A stretch of 5,133 nucleotides of DNA. Source: an uncultured Bacteroidota bacterium (GTDB taxonomy: Bacteria > Bacteroidota > Bacteroidia > NS11-12g > UBA955). The translations under genes and the position numbers were made by a program. The DNA is taken from positions 1 through 5,133 of the forward strand of contig CAJBVU010000009.1 in assembly GCA_903959115.1 (NCBI GenBank), written 5' to 3'. This document shows, in pieces, positions 1-5,133 of this stretch; the stretch's first letter is position 1; each line of letters begins with the position of its first letter. The notes beneath the pieces were generated by a model that had not been told where the DNA came from, did no database searches, and was given only the letters and a program-made list of their open reading frames with translations.

Positions 1-1792
1 CCGGGGTGTTCTTGCCCATGTAGTAATTGAGCAGTTTTTCGATGTTCGATTCCTGACTCAGGATTACCGGTTCGATGCGAATATCGGGGCCAATAAAACC
101 AGCGAATTCATCGGGCGAAATTTCACCCAATCCTTTAAATCGTGTAATTTCTGGTTTGTGTCCGAGTTTTGAAATCGCATTTTTTCGCTCTTCATCGGAA
201 TAGCAGTAAATCGTTTCCTTTTTGTTTCTAACCCTAAACAGTGGCGTTCCCAAAATATAAAGGTGCCCGTTTCTCACCAAATCGGGGAAGAATTGCAAGA
301 AGAATGTCATTAAGAGCAGTCGAATATGCATCCCGTCCACATCGGCATCGGTGGCAATCACAATTTTGTTAAATCGCAAATTCTCTAGGCCTTCTTCGAT
401 GTCCAAAGCGTGTTGAAGCAGGTTGAATTCTTCGTTTTCGTATACGATTTTCTTTTTTAGCCCGTAGCAGTTCAAGGGTTTACCGCGCAAACTAAATACC
501 GCTTGTAGATTGGGGTTTCGGCTTTTGGTGATGGATCCGCTGGCGCTATCCCCCTCTGTGATGAACAGGGTGGTTTCGAATCGAACATCCGATTTTGGAT
601 CGGTAAGGTGGGTTTTGCAATCCCTCAACTTTTTGTTGTGCAGGTTGGCTCTTTTGGCGCGTTCCTTGGCCAATTTTTGCACACCGGCCATGTCTTTTCG
701 TTCGCGTTCGTTTTGCAGAATCTTCTTCAGCAATGCTTCGGCAACGGTAGGGTTTTTATGTAGGTAATCGTCGACGTTTTTCTTGATAAAATCGAGCATC
801 GCCGTTTTGATACTCGGCCCATCGGCTCCCATGTCGGCGCTACCTAGCTTTGTCTTCGTTTGACTTTCGAACACAGGTTCCATGATACGAATGCTGATGG
901 CTGCGGTGATCGAAGCGCGAATGTCGGTGGCATCAAATTCCTTCTTATAAAACTCGCGAATGGTCTTCACGAAGGTTTCTCTGAAGGCTGCTAAGTGTGT
1001 TCCACCTTGGGTTGTGTATTGGCCGTTTACGAAGGAGTAATATTCTTCGCCGTAGGAATCGGTATGGGTAAAGGCAAGTTCGATGTCTTCGTTTTTGACG
1101 TGAATGACTGGGTAAAGGGCGGCTTCTTCGGTGACTTTGTGATCGAGAAGATCGAGCAAACCGCGACGTGAAGCATAGCTTTCGCCATTGAATCGAATGG
1201 TAAGGGCAGAGTTTAGGTAGGTGTAGTTTTTGATTTGCTCCCGCAAAAATTCGCTGATATAGCGATAGTTTTTGAAGATGCTGGCATCGGGCTCAAACAC
1301 CATGAGCGTTCCGTTGGGTTCGGTGGTATCGGTTTCGGGCGCATCGACCATGAGTTCGCCTTTTTCGAATTCGGCGCGTTTACTGCGGCCATCGCGGAAA
1401 CTCTGAACCACGAAATAATTGGATAGGGCATTCACGGCTTTGGTACCCACCCCGTTCAAACCTACGGATTTTTGGAAGGCTTTGGAATCGTATTTACCTC
1501 CGGTATTGATTTTGGAAACGCAATCGATGACTTTTCCCAATGGAATTCCTCTTCCCCAATCGCGGATGGTTACACGCTTGTCGTCGATGGTAATGTCGAT
1601 TTTCTTTCCATTCCCCATCACGTGCTCATCGATGGAATTGTCGACGATTTCTTTCACCAGTACATAGATGCCATCGTCTGCCGCGGTACCATCGCCCAGC
1701 TTTCCGATGTACATTCCCGGACGGAGCCTAATATGCTCTTTCCAATCAAGACTTTTGATTTCGTCTTCGGTATACCTAGCCACTTCACTCAT
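1..1792 (-). CDS. parE: DNA topoisomerase IV subunit B (ParE), 3' end cut off by the window edge
   Basis: ATPase subunit of the type IIA topoisomerase that decatenates daughter chromosomes with ParC. Reading the minus strand from the ATG at 1792-1790 gives 597 uninterrupted residues, open at the left edge. Visible in order: a GHKL ATPase domain with E48 and D51/N52 in KEIVDNSIDE, D78 in the DWGRGIP box and the glycine loop GLNGVGTKAV (111-120); a transducer domain with the QTKTKLG loop (Q311, K313); a TOPRIM domain with EGDSA (413-417) and TDADVDG (481-487); and the C-terminal RFKGLGE (551-557) and MGKNTP end. The roughly 620-residue Bacteroidota ParE form is expected, so only about 20-25 residues are missing. 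The start DWKEHIRLRPGMYIGKLGDG (16-35) is characteristic of the Bacteroidota ParE branch rather than GyrB, and there is no large enterobacterial GyrB-type insert. parC often follows parE in this phylum, which would place it left of the window (inference). No Shine-Dalgarno is seen before the ATG. Confidence 0.96.
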   Translation of the reverse strand, partial: MSEVARYTEDEIKSLDWKEHIRLRPGMYIGKLGDGTAADDGIYVLVKEIVDNSIDEHVMGNGKKIDITIDDKRVTIRDWGRGIPLGKVIDCVSKINTGGKYDSKAFQKSVGLNGVGTKAVNALSNYFVVQSFRDGRSKRAEFEKGELMVDAPETDTTEPNGTLMVFEPDASIFKNYRYISEFLREQIKNYTYLNSALTIRFNGESYASRRGLLDLLDHKVTEEAALYPVIHVKNEDIELAFTHTDSYGEEYYSFVNGQYTTQGGTHLAAFRETFVKTIREFYKKEFDATDIRASITAAISIRIMEPVFESQTKTKLGSADMGADGPSIKTAMLDFIKKNVDDYLHKNPTVAEALLKKILQNERERKDMAGVQKLAKERAKRANLHNKKLRDCKTHLTDPKSDVRFETTLFITEGDSASGSITKSRNPNLQAVFSLRGKPLNCYGLKKKIVYENEEFNLLQHALDIEEGLENLRFNKIVIATDADVDGMHIRLLLMTFFLQFFPDLVRNGHLYILGTPLFRVRNKKETIYCYSDEERKNAISKLGHKPEITRFKGLGEISPDEFAGFIGPDIRIEPVILSQESNIEKLLNYYMGKNTP

Positions 1793-1864
1793 AAATACAA
1801 TATTAGTCAATGGATTTCAATGGCTATTCCCGAGTTTTTCACATCATTCACTTATTTTTGCTTC
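1793..1864. promoter_or_regulatory. Short divergent intergenic region between parE and the lipoprotein-moaA-moeA run
   Basis: This 72-bp gap must hold the control signals of both directions unless the rightward genes are read from inside parE. On the plus strand, TATTTTTG at 1853-1860 matches the Bacteroidota -7 word TAnnTTTG exactly, but I find no TTTG/TTG at a -33 distance. On the minus strand, TAATATTG (complement of 1798-1805) matches with one mismatch, again without a well-spaced -33 box. Both lie within a few bases of a start codon, so if real the transcripts would be nearly leaderless. TCAATGG occurs twice (1807-1813 and 1817-1823), ten bases apart, about one helical turn. The individual elements are weak; only the divergent arrangement is firm. 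Confidence 0.35.
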
Positions 1865-2464
1865 ATGAAATGGCAAGGTTTGATTTGGGGTTTGATTTTG
1901 ATGGTGGGATGTACGAGTAAGTTTGATCGCGATTTTGAGAAAGTATCCAAATACGAGGCGTTGATTGTGCCCAAGGTTCAGTGGGATAAGTTGCCGGATT
2001 CTGCTGTGGCGTCTTTGATGACATTTGCCAAGGCGCATCCGGAGTATAAAAATAGCAGTGATTTTGTTTATGTGTGTACGAAGTTGGCGGAGCGACAGGG
2101 TTTTGGTTTCAAGGCGGCGGAGTACAGCGAATTTTATATCGAACAGTTTAAGCCAAAGGGTAAGCCGTTGATGGAGATGTTGGTGGTTGCGGCGCATTAT
2201 TACGAGCAGGGCGGGGTGATTGACAAGGCATTGAAATATTATCAGCGATTGGCGGCGGAGTTTCCAACGGAAGAAGTGGGTAAGCAGGCGATTGTGATGG
2301 TGGATATGTTGAGTTTGGGGCTAACGACACCGGAGGCGCAAATGAATTATATCTTGAAAAAGGCGATGGCGGGTGATTCGGCTAATGCGAGTGGTTCTGA
2401 GAAAGCGGGTGGTTCGGCTAATGCGAGTGGTTCGGTGAAAGAGAGTGCCGCTGCGCGAAATTGA
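1865..2464 (+). CDS. Putative TPR-like lipoprotein of unknown function
   Basis: A 199-residue protein I cannot name. The ATG at 1865 is chosen because it directly gives a short lipoprotein signal: K2, a hydrophobic stretch (residues 5-15, including LIWGLILMVG) and a lipobox-type Cys at residue 16 (MVGC). The frame stays open far upstream, but there it lies antisense to parE, and the in-frame ATG at 1823 would only add an odd hydrophobic leader. After Cys16 comes a mostly helical region. Residues about 103-137 (HYYEQGG, then KALKYYQRLAAEFP) resemble one TPR/SEL-like helix pair. Overall length and order resemble small periplasm-facing TPR lipoproteins common in Bacteroidota (family inference, not searched). 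Residues 169-192 are two copies of a 12-residue Ala/Gly/Ser-rich repeat, followed by a short KESAAARN tail, probably disordered. The gene lies 17 bp before moaA and is the first gene of the rightward run; no link to Moco synthesis is evident from its sequence. Confidence 0.8.
   Translation: MKWQGLIWGLILMVGCTSKFDRDFEKVSKYEALIVPKVQWDKLPDSAVASLMTFAKAHPEYKNSSDFVYVCTKLAERQGFGFKAAEYSEFYIEQFKPKGKPLMEMLVVAAHYYEQGGVIDKALKYYQRLAAEFPTEEVGKQAIVMVDMLSLGLTTPEAQMNYILKKAMAGDSANASGSEKAGGSANASGSVKESAAARN
2369..2440 (+). repeat. Two-copy 36-bp in-frame tandem repeat in the lipoprotein gene
   Basis: Copies at 2369-2404 and 2405-2440 differ at three bases by eye (33 of 36 identical). They encode AGDSANASGSEK and AGGSANASGSVK. 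The unit is exactly 12 codons, so copy-number change would keep the frame. This looks like a recent slippage or unequal-recombination duplication in a low-constraint C-terminal tail. Confidence 0.9.
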
Positions 2465-2481
2465 TAGGAAACAGGGGGATT

Positions 2482-3477
2482 GTGAAGGCCATTTTTGTTG
2501 ATACTCACCAGCGGATTCACAATTATTTGCGAATTTCACTAACGGACAATTGCAATTTGCGATGTTCGTATTGTATGCCTGAGGAGGAATACGATTTTAC
2601 ACCGGCCAGTCGATTGATGCAGGTGGATGAAATCGTTGAGATCGCCAAGGTTTTTGTGGCTGGAGGGGTGGATAAAATCCGCTTAACGGGTGGCGAGCCC
2701 TTGGTAAGGAAAGATGCTGGGGAGATTATTGAGCGGTTGAGTGGATTGGGGGTGAACTTAACAATGACAACGAATGCCACGCGGGTTCATTTGTTTATCG
2801 ATGCGATGAAGGCGGCGGGGATGAAGAAGGTGAATGTGAGTTTGGATACGTTGAATGCGGATACATTTATTTTGTTGACCAAGCGCGATTTGTTTGTGCA
2901 GGTGCGATCGAATATCGACTTGTTACTGGCGGAAGGGTTTGAGGTAAAGGTGAATGCGGTGGTGATGCGGGGGGTGAATGATCACGAGATTTTGGACTTT
3001 GTACGATGGTCGTTTTTGAGCGGGGTTCATGTGCGATTTATCGAGTTTATGCCGTTTGAAGGGAATCATTGGGACAATGCGCGGGTGGTGACATGGCAGC
3101 AAATTTTGTTGATGGTGGAGTGTGAGTTCGGCGATAAAATTGAGGAGATAGCGCGGGTGCCGCATGAGACGGTGAAGCAGTATCGTTTGAAAGGTGGGAA
3201 GGGGACTTTTGCGGTAATCAGTACAATGAGTGCGCCCTTTTGTGGGGATTGCAATCGTTTGCGGTTAACGGCGGACGGGAAAATGAAGAACTGTTTATTT
3301 AGTCGGGGCGAAACGGATTTGCTGGGTGCGTTGCGCAGAGGCGAGTCGATTGGTCCATTGATCGAGGCGAATGTATTGGCTAAAGCGGCGGCATTGGGCG
3401 GTCAGTTTGGATCGGATTTGGGTTCGGTTGTGGCGGACGATATTGTGAATCGCAGTATGATTACGATTGGTGGATAA
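2482..3477 (+). CDS. moaA: GTP 3',8-cyclase MoaA (radical SAM, first step of molybdenum cofactor synthesis)
   Basis: Cytosolic radical SAM enzyme that rearranges GTP to 3',8-cyclo-7,8-dihydro-GTP, which MoaC then converts to cyclic pyranopterin monophosphate. From the GTG at 2482 the product has 331 residues, normal for MoaA. The N-terminal cluster motif is CNLRCSYC with C24, C28 and C31; the SAM-binding GGEP lies at 70-73. The C-terminal GTP-side cluster has C254, C257 and C271 around CGDCNRLRLT, including R259 and R261. The protein ends in the family's conserved Gly-Gly. Start choice: the GTG puts R17 and the three cysteines at the numbers known for E. coli and S. aureus MoaA, and AGGGGG sits at 2473-2478, though only 3 bases before it. 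A TTG at 2461 would add seven residues and overlap the lipoprotein stop; no in-frame ATG precedes the cluster motif. The spacing to both neighbours is short, suggesting one transcript. Everything needed for activity appears intact. Confidence 0.96.
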   Translation: MKAIFVDTHQRIHNYLRISLTDNCNLRCSYCMPEEEYDFTPASRLMQVDEIVEIAKVFVAGGVDKIRLTGGEPLVRKDAGEIIERLSGLGVNLTMTTNATRVHLFIDAMKAAGMKKVNVSLDTLNADTFILLTKRDLFVQVRSNIDLLLAEGFEVKVNAVVMRGVNDHEILDFVRWSFLSGVHVRFIEFMPFEGNHWDNARVVTWQQILLMVECEFGDKIEEIARVPHETVKQYRLKGGKGTFAVISTMSAPFCGDCNRLRLTADGKMKNCLFSRGETDLLGALRRGESIGPLIEANVLAKAAALGGQFGSDLGSVVADDIVNRSMITIGG

Positions 3478-3499
3478 GGATTAACTTGCGTTGGATTTT

Positions 3500-4732
3500 A
3501 TGAAAAAGATGATTTCTGTGGCCGAGGCCAAGGGTTTGATTGCGGAGCGTGTTTTGCGGATGGAATCGGTATCGGTTCGATTGATGGATGGGTTGGGCAG
3601 GTGTTTGGCTGATGACATTTTTTCACCGATTGATATGCCGGGTTTTGCGCAATCGGCGATGGATGGATATGCATTTTCTTGGCGGGGATACGAGGAGAGC
3701 GGGAAGATGGAAATTGTGGGGGAGGTGGCCGCTGGCGCGGCCGAGGCAGGGCCGAGACCCGCGCCATACCAAGCGGTACGTATTTTCACCGGGGCTCCCG
3801 TTCCGGAAGGATTTGATACGGTTTTGATGCAAGAAAAGGCATCGGTTAGCGATGGCATGTTGGAGGTGTTGGATCTCGATTTGATCTGTGGTAGGAATGT
3901 GCGTTTGGCGGGGAGTGAAATTGCCAAGGGTGCCCTGGCGATGAAAAAGGGAACAATTTTAACGGCCGCCGGAATAGGATTTTTAGCCAGTTTGGGTCTG
4001 GAGAAAGTGGAGGTGGTGAGGGAGCCTCGGGTGACATTGATCGTGACGGGGGATGAGTTGCAGCAGCCGGGTTTGCCTTTGGGTTTTGGTCAGGTCTATG
4101 AATCCAATTCGCAATTACTCCAAGCGGCATTTTTACATTTGCGATTTTCGCAACCCAAAATTGTGTATGCGAAGGACAATTTGCCAGGCTTAACGGAATC
4201 GATTCGTTTGGCGATGTTGGACAGTGATATGATTGTATTGACGGGTGGAGTGAGTGTTGGGGATTACGACTTTGTGGTTCCCGCGGCCGAGGCCGCGGGG
4301 ACCCAGTCCATTTTTCATAAAATCAAACAGAAACCGGGAAAGCCCCTGTTCTTTGGGGTGAAAGAGGGAGTTGATGATGTAAAAACGGATTTGATTACAC
4401 CTAAGCAAACGGTTGTTTTTGGACTGCCGGGAAATCCAGCATCGGTGTTGTCGTGCTTCTATCAATACGTGTTGACAGCGCTAGAAGTGGCTAGTGGATG
4501 TCCGGTATCGTTGAAAGTAAAAACCGCGACATTTATCGATGGGTATAAGAAAAATCCGGGCCTCACGCATTTTTTGAAAGGTATATATTCCGATGGCGTT
4601 GTTCGGCTGTTGGGTGCCCAAGAATCGTATCGACTTAGTTCGTTTTCTGTCGCCAATTGCCTCATCGAAGTACCTGAGGAAAGCCAAGAAATTGCTGCCG
4701 GAAGCACGGTTCTTGTCCATTTATTTGGCTAG
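3500..4732 (+). CDS. moeA: Molybdopterin molybdenumtransferase MoeA
   Basis: Cytosolic enzyme that uses adenylylated molybdopterin and molybdate to form active Moco. The 410-residue product has the full MoeA set: DMPGFAQSAMDGYA (45-58, with D55), IFTGAPVPEG (95-104), VTGDEL (183-188, with D185 and E186), YESNSQLL (200-207), TGGVSVGDYD (248-257), KQKPGKP (276-282), VFGLPGNPAS (306-315) and a C-terminal beta-barrel-like domain IV to residue 410. The ATG at 3500 is taken as the start; the ATG at 3509 gives the more usual MISVAEA opening, and a TTG at 3491 follows AAGGA (3476-3480) by 10 bases, so the start is uncertain by a few codons. About a dozen residues appear extra between FFG (284-286) and VVFGLPG. 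Three GC-rich GGCCGAGGC words lie in the gene. It sits 22 bp after moaA and 27 bp before the transporter gene. No truncation or frameshift is seen. Confidence 0.96.
   Translation: MKKMISVAEAKGLIAERVLRMESVSVRLMDGLGRCLADDIFSPIDMPGFAQSAMDGYAFSWRGYEESGKMEIVGEVAAGAAEAGPRPAPYQAVRIFTGAPVPEGFDTVLMQEKASVSDGMLEVLDLDLICGRNVRLAGSEIAKGALAMKKGTILTAAGIGFLASLGLEKVEVVREPRVTLIVTGDELQQPGLPLGFGQVYESNSQLLQAAFLHLRFSQPKIVYAKDNLPGLTESIRLAMLDSDMIVLTGGVSVGDYDFVVPAAEAAGTQSIFHKIKQKPGKPLFFGVKEGVDDVKTDLITPKQTVVFGLPGNPASVLSCFYQYVLTALEVASGCPVSLKVKTATFIDGYKKNPGLTHFLKGIYSDGVVRLLGAQESYRLSSFSVANCLIEVPEESQEIAAGSTVLVHLFG
3519..3530 (+). repeat. Short palindrome TGGCCGAGGCCA at the start of moeA
   Basis: Five-base arms (TGGCC/GGCCA) around a central GA. 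It encodes V-A-E-A-K at the start of MoeA, where similar residues are usual in the family, so the protein explains the coding content but not necessarily the codon choice. It shares the core GGCCGAGGC with the words at 3739-3747 and 4286-4294. Confidence 0.5.
3733..3766 (+). repeat. GC-rich inverted repeat within moeA (8-bp arms)
   Basis: TGGCGCGG at 3733-3740 is the exact complement of CCGCGCCA at 3759-3766. The 18-base interior contains CCGAG twice (3741-3745 and 3752-3756). The DNA encodes an Ala/Gly/Pro-rich stretch (GAAEAGPRPAP, residues 79-89) between VAAG and AVRIFTG. The spacing between those two MoeA motifs is about normal, so this is not an obvious insertion. It is much more GC-rich than the flanking moeA sequence. 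Confidence 0.5.
4276..4303 (+). repeat. Strong GC-rich inverted repeat within moeA (13-base arms)
   Basis: Left arm GGTTCCCGCGGCC (4276-4288) and right arm GGCCGCGGGGACC (4291-4303) pair at every position, with one G-U wobble, around a central GA. As RNA it would fold as a roughly 12-bp stem closed by a CGAG tetraloop. It encodes VVPAAEAAGT (residues 259-268), directly after the conserved SVGDYD motif. A TTTTT run begins only at 4311, too far from the stem and too deep inside an intact gene to call it an intrinsic terminator. Confidence 0.7.
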
Positions 4733-4759
4733 GCATCGGAACTCCATTAATTTCGAGCC

Positions 4760-5133
4760 ATGTTGATGGGTTATCCAGGGGCTTGGCTGCTGTTATTTTT
4801 TGTAATTGCATTTCTTTATTCTGCGGTGGGACATGGCGGCGCCAGTGGTTACCTCGCTTTGATGTCGATTTTGCAGGTCGCCCCCGAACACATGAAACCC
4901 GTGGCGCTGATTTTGAATTTGGTGGTAAGTGGCATCGCATTTATACAATTTTATAGGCAGGGTCATTTTTTGTGGCGGCTCTTTTTGCCGATCGCCTCCC
5001 TTTCTATTCCAATGGCCTATTTGGGTGGGTTTACGCCGTTGAAGGACGATGTTTATCAGTTTGGGCTGGGTGTATTTTTATTGGTTTCGGTTGTGCTTTT
5101 GAATATCAATTTGCGCGGAAGGATATCGCTAAA
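4760..5133 (+). CDS. TauE/SafE (TSUP) family membrane transporter, N-terminal part, cut by the window edge
   Basis: The first 124 residues of a polytopic inner-membrane protein, open at the right edge. The opening SAVGHGGASGYLALM (21-35), at the end of the first hydrophobic segment, is the typical glycine-rich N-terminal signature of the TauE/SafE (TSUP, formerly DUF81) family. Hydrophobic segments lie at about 8-24, 47-64, 70-90 and 97-116, consistent with the first half of a seven- to eight-helix transporter. Known members export or import sulfite, sulfoacetate, sulfolactate or related anions; the substrate here cannot be read from sequence. The ATG at 4760 is the first start after moeA; ATG at 4766 is an alternative. 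No Shine-Dalgarno is visible. The 27-bp gap after moeA, without a terminator, suggests co-transcription with moaA and moeA. The link to a Mo enzyme (for example one handling sulfite or nitrate) is inference. Confidence 0.88.
   Translation, partial: MLMGYPGAWLLLFFVIAFLYSAVGHGGASGYLALMSILQVAPEHMKPVALILNLVVSGIAFIQFYRQGHFLWRLFLPIASLSIPMAYLGGFTPLKDDVYQFGLGVFLLVSVVLLNINLRGRISL

Noticed and set aside
510..767. Plus-strand open frame of 85 codons
   Set aside because: It is antisense to the TOPRIM and linker part of parE and the translation has no recognisable domain.
1..1792. GyrB as an alternative identity for the minus-strand gene
   Set aside because: The DWKEHIRLRPGMYIGKLGDG start and the MGKNTP ending fit the Bacteroidota ParE branch better; GyrB would show its own N-terminal pattern.
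1472..1864. Upstream extension of the lipoprotein reading frame to 1472 (330 residues in total)
   Set aside because: This part lies antisense to well-conserved parE coding sequence, and the lipoprotein signal begins exactly at the ATG at 1865.
1844..2197. Minus-strand open frame of 117 codons opposite the lipoprotein
   Set aside because: Rich in His/Gln/Arg as expected from reading keto-rich coding DNA backwards; no domain or start context.
3481..3927. Minus-strand open frame of 148 codons opposite moeA
   Set aside because: Fully covered by moeA, whose motifs are unambiguous; the antisense translation shows no family features.
4276..4315. Hairpin plus T-run as an intrinsic terminator
   Set aside because: The T-run starts eight bases after the stem and the structure is in the middle of intact moeA.
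4733..4759. Possible terminator or separate promoter between moeA and the transporter gene
   Set aside because: Only 27 bases, with no stem-loop, T-run or TAnnTTTG word.
1..5133. tRNA, rRNA, CRISPR array, IS element, phage or defence genes
   Set aside because: No cloverleaf-like sequence, spaced repeat array, terminal inverted repeats with a transposase, or defence domains were seen on either strand.

Overview
The window looks like a chromosomal segment from a member of the Bacteroidota, probably of the Flavobacteriales/Cytophagales type. The ParE N-terminus and C-terminus, MoaA and MoeA all read like Bacteroidota versions. Start codons mostly lack a convincing Shine-Dalgarno sequence, and one TAnnTTTG-type promoter word sits in the only divergent gap. 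This assignment comes from recognising family sequences and was not searched.

Layout: positions 1-1792 carry, on the minus strand, the first 597 codons of topoisomerase IV subunit B (parE). Its last residues lie beyond the left edge. A 72-bp divergent gap (1793-1864) follows. To its right is a plus-strand run with gaps of 17, 22 and 27 bp, and no terminator is visible inside it. The run contains a small TPR-like lipoprotein of unknown function (1865-2464), moaA (2482-3477), moeA (3500-4732), and the first 124 codons of a TauE/SafE (TSUP) family membrane transporter that runs off the right edge (4760-5133).

How the genes relate: MoaA starts molybdenum cofactor (Moco) synthesis from GTP, and MoeA inserts molybdate into adenylylated molybdopterin near the end. 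The middle steps (MoaC, MoaD/E, MogA-like) are not in the window and are expected further downstream or elsewhere. The TSUP transporter is placed so that it is probably co-transcribed with them. A role in moving a sulfur oxyanion or another anion connected with a Mo enzyme is plausible but not shown. The lipoprotein at the head of the run may be an unrelated passenger.

Non-gene structure: the lipoprotein ends in a 36-bp tandem duplication. moeA contains three GC-rich, same-frame copies of GGCCGAGGC, one of them the centre of a strong 13-bp-arm inverted repeat. The plus strand appears keto-rich (G+T) whichever strand is coding. I see no phage, IS element, CRISPR array, RNA gene or clearly new system; this is mostly ordinary housekeeping and cofactor-biosynthesis DNA with a few local oddities.
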